Counted from the stretch's first letter, positions 31,701-43,451 are shown. The stretch is 63,314 bases of DNA from Planoprotostelium fungivorum (GCA_003024175.1 MDYQ01000144.1:1-63314), one strand, 5' to 3'. The notes: generated from the letters alone by a model not told the origin. Numbers and translations are program-made.

Positions 31701-34700
31701 CGCCACGGTGATATAGAGGGAAGGCTGATCATAACTTCAGACAAGGGAAGTGTGTTGATCGTAGGTTTCGGTACACCTCAGCACTGCTACCAAGATGACG
31801 CCGTGAGAGCGGTGAAGACAGCTTTGGAGATCTTCGATCGACTGTCTCAACTGAACACACCCTGCTCCATCGGTGTCACCACTGGCAGAGCTTTCTGTGG
31901 AGACGTTGGTACGGAGGAGAGGAGGTAATCGTTCATCTCTTGTTCCTTCTCATCGATTCTCATACGAGTACAGAGAATACGCCATGGTGGGAGACATAGT
32001 GGTGAGTCACGATGGGATCCATCAGAGACGGGAGTGACCGTGTGCAGAATCTGGCAGCACGATTGATGGCCAATGCGAAGAATGGAATATTGACAGACAG
32101 TGACACCGAAGAAGCGTGCAAGACGGCCGACGATCTCAAGTTCCATCGAATCCCCGACATCAAAGTGAAAGGAAAGGCAAATCCCATTCCCATCTTTGTG
32201 CCCATGGCTCAATCGAAGGCGAGCAGTCGAGCGTTGAGTAAGACGAAGGGAGGAGCGACGAACAACATCATCGGACGTGATCGAGAGATCAAAGAGATAC
32301 AGAGAATCAGCAGTCGAATCAAGAAGGTGAGGGGATGGGCTGATGGAGGAGTGAGAGAACGCAGACCAGCTTGATGATGTCGGGTACCTTCAAGATGGTG
32401 GCCACCAAGGTCGTCTCTCTCGAAAGCACATCGGACATGATGGGATCTCCTTCCAGTGCAAGGTGAAGATCATACAAGATCACATCGATGATGTACATCT
32501 CTGAATAGAAATGAACGAATGAAAGGTATGATACTGTGAACCGAAGGGCAGCGGGAGTACAGAACACGAGGGTGATCATCTTGGAGGGAGAAGCAGGTGA
32601 GAAGAGAGGGAAGGCTGATGGTGACGATGATAGGAATTGGAAAGACGAGATTGGTGATGTACATGGAGGACAACTGGAAGCAGAGCAAGCTCAAAGTCTT
32701 CACTGGATCAGGCTCACAGTTAGAAGGTGAGTGACACTGGTCATCAGGGCTGAATGAAACAGCCTCCACACAATACTACGCCTGGTATGACATCTTCCGT
32801 GAGGCCCTCGAGCCAACGAGAGTGAAGCCAGTCAAATTACAGAGTTCCATTCAGTCTCAGCTGGATCCTGAGTTATTACCNGGTCACCAGGGCTGAATGA
32901 AACAGCCTCCACACAATACTACGCCTGGTATGACATCTTCCGTGAGGCCCTGGAGCCAACGAGAGTGAAGCCAGTCAAATTACAGAGTTCCATTCAGTCT
33001 CAGCTGGATCCTGAGTTATTACCTCTTCTCAATTGTATCCTTCCTCTCAATCTACCCGACACCCCCACCATCTCCGTGCGTATATCTTCTACATCTCTCA
33101 ATTCATCTTCATTGCATAAGACTGACGAATGTAGAGTATGGGAGGACAGATGAAATCAGAACAGACACAGTTGATGTTGATCAAGCTACTGGGAATACTC
33201 ATACCTCCCACTTCACTCATCACCATCGAGAACGCACAATGGTGATTACAGAATTCATTACGCCGTATTCATATTGACGATAGAACAGGTTAGATTCAGC
33301 TTCATGGGGATTAGCACTGAGCGCTTCTCAACAGCTAACGGGTGTTCTCTTCGTCTTGGCCATGAGAAGTGGCACGAAGAACATCTCCTTCCAATATTCA
33401 CAGTTGGTCAGACAGGATTACACACAGCCGATGGTTCTATATCCTCTCTCAGAAGAAGAGACGGCTCTACAGGCTGCGGACATCTTACAGGTGCGTCACT
33501 GTCACATGTTATCTCTTCATGTTGGTGTTGACGAAGGAAGGTGGAGAGGATAGCACCAGAGGTAGCTAGAGTGATCCACGAGAAGAGTCAAGGAAATCCA
33601 TTCATGACGCAGGAGATCGTGCAGACTCTACGCAATTGGGTCACATCCACACGACACGGAAATGAAATCAACATGACCAAAGAGGTGACTCCAAATCATT
33701 CATCCCTCTATCATTGGATGACACGAGAACAGGTGGAGGAAGCATTGGAGGGTGTGCCCAACTCCATAGCGGGTCTGCTGACATCCAAGTTGGACAAATT
33801 GACACCATCACAGCAGATCACACTGAAGGTACATCGTTTCACTTGCGAGATTGACGAGAGCAGGTGAGCACGGTGATCGGACAAATCTTCTCCCTCCCGA
33901 TCATCACCCAACTGTTGGCCTCTGAGACACAAGGTGACGCCGCACAAGTTGAGAAGGATTTGGCTGTGTTGGAATCTGTCTCCCTCTTGTACAGAGAAGA
34001 CTCTTCCACAGGTCAGCCTTCCACTTGGTGTTTCGCCAATACCCTCATCAGGTCTCTCCTCTCTCCATCGTCTCTTCTATCTCTCTTCTTTTATCTCTCT
34101 CCTCTTCTCTTCTCTCTTTTTTCCTTTCATTCCAACATCGAGCTGAAAGAGTGACAGAGATGTGATCTACAACATCATGACGTACGCTCAGAGGAGATCG
34201 ACCCATAAGAAATTGGCCAACATCTACATGAGAGATCATCCAGGAGATGCCAGCTACTACCCCATCATCGCCTATCACCTCCGCATGACCGACGAGATGC
34301 ACGCTCAGAGCACAGAGTACTATCTGAAGGCAGGCAGCAATTGCCTCTACTCGTATTCCTACCACGCAGCTGTGGGATTCTTCAGCGAGGCCCTCCACCT
34401 CATCGATTGTCAAGATCAGATGGGATCTCTGGAGGCCATAGGTGATGAAGAATGACATCCAAGATGACTGACGAGAACAGGAGTCGAGAGGAAAATCGCC
34501 AGTGCCTATTACAACTTGGGTCAATTGTCCATGGCAGACGAACACTTTCGAAAGGCCCTGGAGATGATGAGCGTTCCCATACCCTACGAGGGTAGAAAGA
34601 CGAAGGAGATCCTGAAGGTAAAACATCGATGACATCTAGAGCTGACTCTCACTCAGGGTCTATCGAAACTAAAGTTGACCAACTGGCCCTTCAGTAACGA

Positions 34701-36208
34701 ACATCTGAAGCAGACGTTACAGAGCGAGACACCACACAGGAAGAGAGAGACCGTCCTCTGTCTCGTCGCTCTAGCTCGCGTTCACTTCTACTCTGGAAGC
34801 AAAGGCCTCGCTCTCTACTGTGCTTCTCTGGCCATTCAGTTCGCCGATGGTGTCAGCCATTATGAAGTCATGGAGGTAATGTCTTACTCCTCCATCGAGA
34901 TCGACACTCAATCGATCAGGTCTACGCCATAGCTGCTCTGATGAACGGAATCAATGCAAATCACGATAACGCAGAGGCGTACATTGGGAAGGCACGACAG
35001 ATCAACAGCGGACAGAAGAGGAAGATCGATACGGTGAAAGTGACGGAGCAGATGTCAGCCATGTACTTCTCTGGAATCTGCAAGTGGGACAAGGCAGACG
35101 AATGCCTGAAGGAGGCTCTGGAGGCAGCCAATCAAGCTCAGGACGTCAGAGCCATCGAAGAGTGTAAGATCTTTGGAGGCACGTTACACTATTACAAGGG
35201 AGATGTATTCACCTCTCTCGTCGTCACGGGTGAAGCCCTCAAGGTGACTCTCATTCCCATCGATCACCTGCACATCAATCGACATGAAGATATACACCAT
35301 ACGTCCAGAAAGTAACGAACTACAGTCTGCTTGTTTGAGAGGTGATCCCACCACACAGATTCTCGCCTTGTGTGCTCAAGCGAGAAACTATTACGCCGTA
35401 GGAGACTGGCACAACACTCTTGCCATGCTCAGTGAAGTGAAGGTAGGTTCATCGAAAGGGAAGGAGATGATTGACAGAGTATAGGTGGCCATATCTTCCA
35501 CGGGTACCCTGTCCACGAACGGAACCCATACGAATCACATCAGTGCACCATCTGATGCAGCCTTTGGAGAGATCATTCATAATGGAATCATGGCCATGAT
35601 GCACATCAAGATGAACGACGAAGACTCGGCTCTCAGCTTCTGTGACAAGCAGCTGAAGGAACTGAGCCAAAGCGAACCCGGACTGTACCTCTGCGAGATC
35701 GGATACAGCTGCACTGCTGAGGCATTCATCTGGATCATCTCCAAGCAGATCATGAACAACAACCGAGGACCAGGGAAAGTCAGCTTCAGACAGAAGATAT
35801 TGGCCAAAGCAGAGAAGGCTGTGGAACTCTTGACGAAATTCGCTCAGGTGAGAAGAATTCTCATGATCTTCTCACCTGAATGAGAATTCGATTAACGTTG
35901 AGAAGGTGTTTCCAGTGGCACAGCCCCGATCAGAGTTCATGAAGGGATGTCTCAACTGGATGAACGGGAAGCATGCCAAGGCTGAAGTAGATTGGGCGAG
36001 AGCGCTGAACACAGCCAAGCAGTACAATATGATCCACGAGCAAGCTCACATTCTGTACATGAAGGGGACTCTCATTGGTAGTGTGACAGACATTTCAACA
36101 GCAACAAAGATATGGCCTGCCATTGCTGGCTCTGGAACCCCTGTAAATCTCTCCACCTTTCATGATTCCACTTCGGACTCCACGTCCGATATGGCTCTCT
36201 CTACTTAG
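28709..36208 (+). CDS. giant soluble-cyclase-like protein: PH, PAS, two cyclase domains, ATPase, TPR-like
   Basis: One gene with many tiny introns, about 2,000 residues. A Ser/Arg-rich head leads to a PH domain (IIKSGQLKRRSFWTQWRESS, 29050-29360) and a PAS domain (ENGTILGANESALHFFGYT, 29640-29800). The first class III cyclase domain (30590-31070) keeps both metal Asp residues (FADISGFTALTEK, GGDIVKFAGD). The second (31500-32210) has lost the first one (IFLNLTVPF), as in mammalian soluble adenylyl cyclase, but keeps DKGSVLIVGFGTP and MVGDIVNLAARLMA. An ATPase follows (IIGRDREIKEI, P-loop GEAGIGKTR split by an intron, LILxDNAQW-type region), then a long helical repeat. The order from C1 onward equals ADCY10 and the amoebal guanylyl cyclase sGC, so it may make cAMP or cGMP. 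PH and PAS are additions. An N at 32881 duplicates 142 bases. Confidence 0.9.
29378..29501 (+). repeat. 30-bp minisatellite inside an intron of the cyclase gene
   Basis: Four tandem units of 30 bases (core CCCTCTCTATCTACACCTCA) lie within the intron between WITVI and RNLSHYTM. The unit is a multiple of three and lacks stops in one frame, so the intron could be read through without frameshift, but the translated repeat (IYTSIPP…) is unlike the flanking PH domain. Confidence 0.9.
31258..31406 (+). repeat. degenerate CATTCTCTCTCTTCTTTGA repeats in an intron
   Basis: Five or so imperfect units of an approximately 30-base TTCTCTC-TTCTTTGA-TTCATTATTCA phrase fill an intron between the two cyclase domains. 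At about 150 nt it is well above the usual 38-40 nt, so expansion of the repeat probably lengthened it. Confidence 0.75.
32739..33023. repeat. 142-bp duplication around the N at 32881
   Basis: Bases 32739-32880 and 32882-33023 are identical except for two substitutions (TCATCAGG/TCACCAGG; CTCGAGCC/CTGGAGCC). Both contain the same intron end (…GAAACAG) and the same exon start (ASTQYYAWYDIF…), so a single copy is needed for the protein to read. Removing one copy plus the N restores the gene. Confidence 0.9.
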
Positions 36209-36388
36209 AATCGTACATAAACTTGTGATTACCTGACTCTCACTCTTTCCATCTTGACCACAACATCAATCATTGAGCACTGCTTCCAAGACGGCAACTC
36301 GGCGTCACTTCATCCTGCAATCCATCCTTCACAATTGAGCAAAACTTTGAGACGAGATGGAGAACGAATTAAACACGACCCCATTTTA

Positions 36389-36980
36389 TTAGACGGTGGA
36401 GACGAAGAGAGCCGTAGCAAGAACCAGATATCCCACTAACAGAGCTGCACCTTCACCAGATGATGTGCCGCTGTTGTCAGGGAAGACTGCGTTGTTACCA
36501 CAGACGATTTTGGTTGAGGATAGAGTGCCAGTATTGTTGTTTGTCGTGCACGCAGCGAGGGAGTTGCATCCTGCTCCGTACTGAATCAAGGTGGAGACGA
36601 TGGCTCCGTCACAAGTGCCCTTAAGGTATGTATGCTCAGCGGTGTCATTGGTTGAGGGTAGAGGATTGAAAGAGGTACCGATCTGGGCGAATTTGCCATT
36701 GTTACACTGGCCGACGAGGCTTGCCACTCCTGTCGAGGTGATGGCTCCGGTGCATCCCGTCTTCTCATAGTTTGTCTGATTGGCAACGTTGTTGGTGACC
36801 ACGACCTTGACCGATCCAATAGTAGCCGTGTTATAGCAGTAATCCAAAGAAGTGGCGGTCGCCTGTGTGATGGGCCCCGTGCAGTTAGGGTATGAAGAAG
36901 TTGGTCAACAGGGAATAGTTGATGGCCACTGCGGGAGTGCATGTGATCAGGAGGAGCGCGACAACCAAGTTGCTCTTCAT
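36389..36980 (-). CDS. secreted, probably GPI-anchored surface protein
   Basis: The ATG at 36980 opens a signal peptide (MKSNLVVALLLITCTPA). A 67-nt intron with a clear CTAAC branch site leads to ATATSLDYCYNTATIGSVKV, a domain with eight or so Cys residues (GCTGAITSTGVASLVGQC, GTCDGAIVSTLIQYGAGC). The C-terminus has a small-residue site (NSGTSSGEG) followed by a hydrophobic end (AALLVGYLVLATALFVSTV), which is the pattern of a GPI-attachment signal. About 170 residues. No known family is recognised; the domain looks like a small disulfide-rich adhesin-type unit. Convergent with the cyclase gene (180 bp) and divergent from ETF-beta. Confidence 0.7.
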
Positions 36981-37343
36981 GTTCTTCTTTAGCACGAATG
37001 GAGAAATAGTTGTTTCCGAAATATTTGTGGAGACGGGGATCAAGTCAGCCCGCAGTTGAGGTTTGACCTCGTGCTGTCCGCCACATCACTGCTCATCAAC
37101 CGAGGAACTATCGAAACGGCTGTAACAGCTGCATATGCTGAAAGGGGCAAGATACTGCAGGACATCATAATTTTTGAAACAACCATTAGATCTGATATCG
37201 AAATGTGGAAGAGTGTTATTCAATTCGACTATTACGTTTGAGCTGAACAGTTCTTGTGTTGAACGAGCCAGCTCCTCGTCACGTGATAGGTGATTATCTA
37301 CAAAGAGACAATTGGCTTCAGGGAATTACAAAGTCACGGAAAG

Positions 37344-38286
37344 ATGAAGGCGATCGTAGGAGTGAAGAGAGTCATAGACTATGCACAAAGAATTCGCGTC
37401 AAGGCAGATAAGACTGGTGTCGAAACTGTAGGTGTGAAGATGAGTATGAACCCCTTCGATGAGATTGCCGTGGAGGAAGCACTACGGTTGAAGGAGAAGG
37501 GTCATGTGAAGGAGGTTGTTGCCGTAACTATGGGCCCTCAGCAAAATCAACAGGTGAATACACATCTCGTGTCGGAAACATCTATGTGATTTGATGATAT
37601 CATCGTCTAATAGAGAGGATAGATCCTTCTGAATGCAATGGCAATGGGAGCTGACCGTGGAATTCACGTATTGACGGATGCCCCTCTCGAGCCCATTCAC
37701 GTGGCGAAACTTTTTAAAAAGATAGCAGAGACGGAGAAGCCAGACTTGTTTATCCTCGGAAAGCAGGCCATTGATGACGATTCCAATCAGACGGGGCAGA
37801 TGTTGGCTGGTCTCCTCAACTGGCCACAAGCAACCAACATCTCAAAAGTAGAAGTGGTGAGTTCTTCGATCGACATGCAACTTCTCGATGAATACCCACC
37901 CATCTTGCCTCTTCTGTCCTCTTCCGTTAACTGTTTGGCAGGAGGGTGGAAAATTGAAGATCACGAGAGAGATCGATGGAGGTCTTCAGAACCTGGAATC
38001 CTCCCTTCCTGCCGTATTAACGGCCGACCTCCGTCTGAACGAGCCACGCTTCGCCACACTGCCCAACATCATGAAGGCAAAGAAGAAGCCAACTGATAAG
38101 AAGACACCCGAAGAGCTCGGTGTGGACGTCAACCCCAGAATACAGACCATCAAGGTGACATCTCTATCGTTGAGGAACACAAATGAAAGGGGACAGGTGG
38201 ATGAGCCACCCGTGAGACAGGCAGGAAAGAAGGTTGAAACTGTGGAGGAGCTATTGGAGGGTCTTAAGAAGTTGGGAGTCATCTAG
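37344..38286 (+). CDS. ETFB: electron transfer flavoprotein subunit beta
   Basis: The ATG at 37344 gives [20 protein letters not shown]. The next exons hold [57 protein letters not shown] and, after another intron, [17 protein letters not shown]. They end with the ETF-beta signature [28 protein letters not shown], the C-terminal [17 protein letters not shown] and TAG at 38284. ETF-alpha/beta passes electrons from matrix acyl-CoA dehydrogenases to ETF-QO; the beta subunit binds AMP (ADDDSNQTG-type loop, seen here as IDDDSNQTG). ETF-alpha is not in the window. No long presequence is seen, as is usual for this subunit. Confidence 0.95.
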
Positions 38287-38442
38287 AATACATTCTCTGC
38301 ATCACCTTCTCACTCTTATGTCTCTACTCCTTCACACGTCTAATTCTACGTCTCTCTTTGTAACATTCTCTTTCCATTCGTTCCTCTTCTCCTGGATACT
38401 ATGTTGGATATCACGACAGAAACATGACAAGATCGTCTCTTC

Positions 38443-39134
38443 TCATTTATTCTTCTTCTTTTTTGTCTCTTCTGGAGTCTCAATCAATCGCATGATCTCC
38501 TCTTCATCGATCTCACCTCCGTTCTTTTCTTTTTTGCTCTTCTTTTCCTTCTTCTCTTTCTTTCCCTTCTTCTCCTTCTTCCCCTTCTCTTCACTCTCTT
38601 CCTCTTCCTTCACTTCCTCAACTTCTTTCACTTCTTCTTTCTTCTTTTCCTTCTTTTCTTTCTTCTCCCTCTTCTCTTTCTTCTTCTCTGCCGCATGATG
38701 AGACAAATGAAACATCTATGCATCTCACCTTCTTTCTCAGTGCTGTTTTCAGTCTGTACAACGCTGAGATTCATCTCTGAAGATTGTACTTACCTTCGTC
38801 TTCTTTTTCTTTGGTGATTTAATCTGCTCTTCAATCTGTTCTGCGGTCTGTTCTTCAGTTGTGTCTTCTCTTTCTCTCTTCTTTGATTTCTTCTCGCTAG
38901 ATTTCTGATGAAGAACTTCAGATGGATCAGGGGGGTGACAATCAGACTCACCACTGCTATCAGGTCGATAGTGCTGTCCTTCTTCATCTGGGCAGCATCT
39001 CTACATTTTTGTATCAAGTCGAGCTTGTTTGAATCTAATCCTGATCCCTCAGCTGCCTTTATGAACGCAGAGAGAATTGATCCTGCTTTCTTCGCTTGTA
39101 TTGACTTGCTGCTTGTGATTCGAAGATCTTCCAT
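38443..39134 (-). CDS. Lys/Glu-rich protein with short N-terminal helical domain
   Basis: The ATG at 39134 starts MEDLRITSSKSIQAKKAGSI, then LSAFIKAAEGSGLDSNKLDL and IQKCRDAAQMKKDSTIDL, a compact helical region of about 60 residues. Three introns follow in consistent phase, joining KSSEKKSKKRERED, TENSTEKEG and a run of Lys/Glu repeats (KKEKKEKKK…) ending IDEEEIMRLIETPEE and KKKKNK at 38443. The basic tail resembles nucleolar or nucleic-acid-binding proteins, but I do not recognise the family. It shares a 71-bp divergent promoter with the methyltransferase and converges on ETF-beta (156 bp). Confidence 0.65.
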
Positions 39135-39205
39135 CTTTGTGTCTTCCTTATCCCGATCTGATCATCTTCTCTCAGTGGTCCAATCATTTGGGCCGCTCTC
39201 TAAAA

Positions 39206-40143
39206 ATGGTCCGCTTTGAATCTCAGCCAGAGAGAAACGACATGGTGAGCTGCCTTGTTGTCACGTCTTCTCATCTCTTTCAGACACAAGTTCACTATGG
39301 TCGGCCAGAATATTGGGAGGAGCGTTATTCCAAGTGAGCGCGAAGAAGGTAATCTTCTCACACCGGAGACAGAGACCTGGAACCCTTCGATTGGTATCAG
39401 AGATTCGCAGGTTTGAAGCAGATCATTACTAAACATACGAAAACCAACAACAAGATCGTCTACCTAGGATGCGGGACATCAAGTGAGTAGTGTTGTACCA
39501 AGATCATATTTTCATTGTGTAGGACTACCAGAAGAAATGGTGGCGTACGGTTACAAAGATGTCCTCAGCATCGATTGGTCACTCACTCTGATCTCCCACC
39601 TCCAAGAGAAACACAAGTCACTCGCTCCCCTAACTTGTGTGTATTGTCATTGAAATGGATCCACTGAGAGACACAGATTTGAGAATGAATGCTCTGGGCT
39701 TAGAACTATCTGACAATCATTACGACTGTGTGATTGACAAAGGAACTCTCGACTCCATTCTGGTGAGTCAAAACATCGTATCCTTCTCAACAAACCAGTG
39801 TGGTGAAGAATCCACGATCAACATCAATAGAGTCCTCTCAGAGGTGTACCGGTGAGTGCAGTAGACTTGGAGTCACTTGTGAACGGATGATCCAGGATAT
39901 TGAAGCCAGGAGGAGTGTTCGTCTGTGTCAGTCACGCCAACCCTGAGCATCGAATTCCATTGTTTGAGAAGAGCATCTTTGAAAAGAGCAGAGTGGAAGT
40001 GACTCCAGTGGGTGAGTTGGATGGGTGAATGGTAGAATCATTCACACTGAGTAGAGAAGCCTCAAGTGTTGTCAACCAGTGCTGAGCCGGGGACAGAGGT
40101 ACACTACGTTTACACGGTATCAAAAGAGAAGGAGGTGGTGTAA
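39206..40143 (+). CDS. METTL13/EEF1AKMT4-like class I methyltransferase
   Basis: From the ATG at 39206 exons join VHYGRPEYWEERYSK, EPFDWYQRFAGLKQI, the SAM-binding IVYLGCGTSSLPEEM, YKDVLSIDWSLTLI (acidic Asp after beta-2), the characteristic YDCVIDKGTLDSIL-CGE and VYRILKPGGVFVCVS. This is the pattern of the METTL13/EEF1AKMT4/METTL12 group, which methylates Lys residues of elongation factor 1A. The YG-YW-RY and DKGTLD motifs are specific to it. The end is VEVTPVEKPQVLS… to TAA at 40141. Only one methyltransferase domain is present, unlike the two of METTL13, so EEF1AKMT4-like is the nearer label. Confidence 0.85.
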
Positions 40144-40242
40144 AATGAACATATGTCCTCCGCATGCAGTGACAATTGATTATCGTGTGGAATGTACTCT
40201 GTGAACGACATCATGAGACAAAGGTTACATTTCATTCTATCA

Positions 40243-42952
40243 TCACTTCTTTCCTCCTCTCTTCTTTCTGTTCTTCTTCTTGACATTCTTTGGAGTTACA
40301 TTTCCCTCCTTTGCATCTGATTTGTTCTCAACATCCTCCGTCTCTTCCTCTATCTTCTCTTCCTTCCCTTCCTCCTCTTTCTCCTCTTCCTTCCCTTCCT
40401 CCTCTTCCTTCCCTTCCTCCTCTTTCTCCTCTTCCTTCTCCGCTGCTTTTCCCTGTTCATTCTCTTGTGTCTTTTCCTCTGGTTTCTCTTCCGTCTCCTC
40501 TGTCAAGTCTTCTACAATGAGGTCCTCTCCTACCACTTTCTCATCTCTCTTCTCTTCTTCCTTGTGTTGCCTCTCCTCTTCTCTCTTCTGTCTCTCCTCT
40601 TCTATCCTCTTCTCTTCTTCCTCTCTCTTCTGTCTTTCTCCCTCCTTCAGTTCCTCCTCTTCTTTCTGCTTTCTCTCCTCTTCCTTCTGCTTTCTCTCCT
40701 CTTCTTCTCTCTTCTGTCTCTCTTCTTCTTCCCTCTTGTGCTTCTCTTCTTCCTCCTTTTTCTGTCTCTCTTCTTCCTCCTTCTGTTTCTCCTCTTCCTC
40801 CTTCTGTTTCTCTTCTTCCTCTCTCTTCTGTTTCTCCTCTTCCTCTCTCTTCTGTCTCTCTTCTTCCTCCTTCTGCTTTCTCACTTCCTCCTCCCTCTTC
40901 TGTCTCTCTTCTTCCTCCTTCTTCTGTTTCTCTTCTTCCTCCCTCTTCTGTTTCTCCTCTTCCTTCTTCTGTTTCTCTTCTTCCTCTCTCTTCTGTTTCT
41001 CCTCTTCCTCCTTCTGTCTCTGTTCTTCCTCCCTTTGCTTCCTCTCCTCTTCCTCCTTCTGCTTTCTCTCCTCTTCCTCCCGTCTCTTTTCTTCCTCCCT
41101 TTGCATTCTCTCCTCTTCCTCCTTCTGCTTCATTCTCTCTTGTTCCTCCTTTTCTGCCTCATGGTACTTCTCCTGTGCCTCTCTGATCTGCTTCTCCCTC
41201 GCTGTCTCCTCCTTCACCTCCTTCACCTTCTCCCTCTCCTCCTTCTCCTTCTTCACCCTCCTCTGTTCTTCCATCTGTCTCTCTCATTCTCCCTCCTCTC
41301 CACACCACTCACCGTCTGCAACAGTCTGTCCTCCATCTCCTTCCTTGCCCTCTCCGCCTCTTCCTTCTCCCTCTCTTCTTCTTCTCTCTCCCTCTCTTTC
41401 TCTTCTCTCTCCCTCTCATCCTCTTCCACCTCTCCCTCCGATAGTCTCTCCAGCTCGTCTTCGTTGACAGACTTTTCCAGTGAGAACAGCAAGTCCTTCG
41501 AAGGTCAACGAGAGATGACTCAGCTCACTCACTCTCTGCGATCCAGGTCGTGATGTGTGGCCCGAATCCTTCAGAGTGAGAACACCTTGGGCGTGCTGGA
41601 ATGGAATGAGTCGTCACACGCTGAGAACATGAGGATTCACCGTGACGTCTTCGTTATCCGAGAGGACGTTGAAATCGTGTTGATTGGCTTCTACTGGGGG
41701 CGATGCCGGCTCTTCCTTTGTTCTTCCTTGGGAGGATCTCATGTCAAACGTCTCGATCAGTTTCTGTTTCTCCACGAGATAGTTCCTCTGCTACTCTCAG
41801 CGTTCGACAGATGGAGGACCTCACCCTTCTGTCTTCTTCTGGCTCGATGGTCTCTACGGTGCCTGAGGGTATGATCTTGATCTCTAAGGCCCAGTGATTG
41901 CTCAGCTCTTCTCCCTCCTTTTGTTCTACCACCTCGAAGCTGCTGGCCTGCAGCTTGAGAAATTGCACTTCGTCTCTTCCAATGAAGAAGGAATCGAGAG
42001 CAAAGATGTAATCGATTCTGGCAGACGTCGACTCTAAATTGGTCGCCAGGCTGTTCTTCTCCACGTCGAAGGTGTACCCCTTGTCTCCCTTCTTTCCAGC
42101 CTCAGATTCTAAATATAGATCCCTGACGGGGAAGAGAAGGCGGATGGTGTCGTACAGTTGGGTTTCGGCGGCAACGTTGAGATCACCGCAGATGATGACA
42201 CCACACTTGTCCATGGAGAAAGAAGGTAGGGCCGTGTGGGACAAGTGTTCGCTCTTTGATTCAGTCTGAAGGTCCACCAGTACATCGTTGATGAACTGAG
42301 TGATGTCACAATCTCATCTCTGCATGCAAGTCACCTTGAAGAGCTCTTGGATCTGTTGCCATTGCTCTGCTTCATCCACCTGCTCGATGTAGACATTGAA
42401 GATGAGGAGGAATCGATCTTGCCAGTGAGAGTTCATGTCCAACAGAAAGGCTTGTATTCCCTTCGGTGCCTCTGGCTTCGTGTTTTTAAAGAGGTAGTTC
42501 TTGAAGAACAGTTTGTGGAAGTTCATCGAGTAAGAGAACCAGAGTCCTCCATTTCGAGTAACCCAAAATTTGGCCGTGTCGATGAGATTGCCTATACGAT
42601 TAGTCAAATGATGATACGGCCAGAACAAATCTCACCGATGATGGGGACATTACTGGATGTTAGATTGTCAGGGATTTTGTGTGTATCCTTCAATTCACTT
42701 TGCAAGATTGACGCTTGGCTGGGTGGATCAGGATGGTGGGTGATATGATCTATCCACCTGCCCCACATCTCTTGAAGGACGACAATATCATGCCCCTTAA
42801 TGTAATCTGCGATTCTCATAGCTCTGTCTTCTTGTTGAGCCACTCCTGTATTGTGCAGGAGGGTTAGGGATCTTCTAAAGATATTGGGAACAAGGAAGCA
42901 GTTGAGGGAGGTCAGCCTCACAGGCTTAGACTTCCTCTCCATGTTCTTAGTT
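40243..42952 (-). CDS. EEP-domain (sphingomyelinase-like) protein fused to a very long charged helix
   Basis: The ATG at 42952 opens VRLTSLNCFLVPNIFRRSL, then DIVVLQEMWGRW (catalytic Glu), FLLDMNSHWQDRFLLIFNV, VIICGDLNVAAET (Asp and Asn), ARIDYIFALD and LSNHWALEI. This is the endonuclease/exonuclease/phosphatase fold closest to neutral sphingomyelinases. The usual Ser-Asp-His of the last motif is Ser-Asn-His here. Introns of 34, 45 and 37 nt, all in phase, carry the frame through RNYLVEKQKLIETFDMRSSQ and HAQGVLTLKDSGHTSRP to about 400 residues of ERE/KQKEEE repeats ending KKKNRKKRGGKK at 40243. The helix part could be a separate gene, but the phases argue for one. Substrate may be a phospholipid, a nucleic acid or sphingomyelin. 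Confidence 0.72.
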
Positions 42953-43451
42953 GGCGTAGTGGTAGATGAGATCGATTGAATTTTTTGAAATACCACTTTT
43001 ATTCATCTTTGCATCGTCTCGAAGAAGGGAGTGATGGTTGTCTTCCTATTTGAGAGGGATCATGAAACAATTCTGCATTATCATGTTGACCGTGGCCTGT
43101 CTTGAATAGATGTAAGGGACAGATGAGGTAAGATGACACTTACCGAGTTTCAACTCTCTGATGAGACTGCTCATCACTTGATTGAGGCCCTGTTAATTAT
43201 CGTGATGCTCATTCTGACGGCCCATTCGAGACGGTCTTTGTTCGGTCTTCCTCATCCCGCGGTTCTACCTGTATGTGCAGATCCGATGTTACGAAACCTA
43301 ATGATGTAACCTCATCTCCCCCATGTGTTAAAAACGTCGAAAGGTACCACCTGAATTGAGCCTCATGCGTGTGTGGGATTTATTTATGAGAATGTCGTTG
43401 TAGTTGAAAACTGCTCATAAAATACGAAAGCAACCGCCAGTTGAAAGTCCG
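42953..43451. other. divergent promoter region
   Basis: About 500 bases between the EEP-domain gene and the coiled-coil gene. It has scattered short ORFs only. ATTTATTTATGAGAATG and a TTAAT-rich patch lie close to the right-hand start. No gene is supported. Confidence 0.4.

Noticed and set aside
36586-36942. A minus-strand ORF of 118 codons in another frame of the GPI-type gene.
   Set aside because: It has no signal peptide or conserved Cys pattern and overlaps the better model with a CTAAC branch-site intron.
40280-41553. Two very long plus-strand ORFs (395 and 362 codons) of almost pure Ser/Phe/Leu/Cys.
   Set aside because: They are the antisense of the Glu/Lys-rich repeat region; purine-rich coding sequence gives stop-free pyrimidine frames on the other strand.
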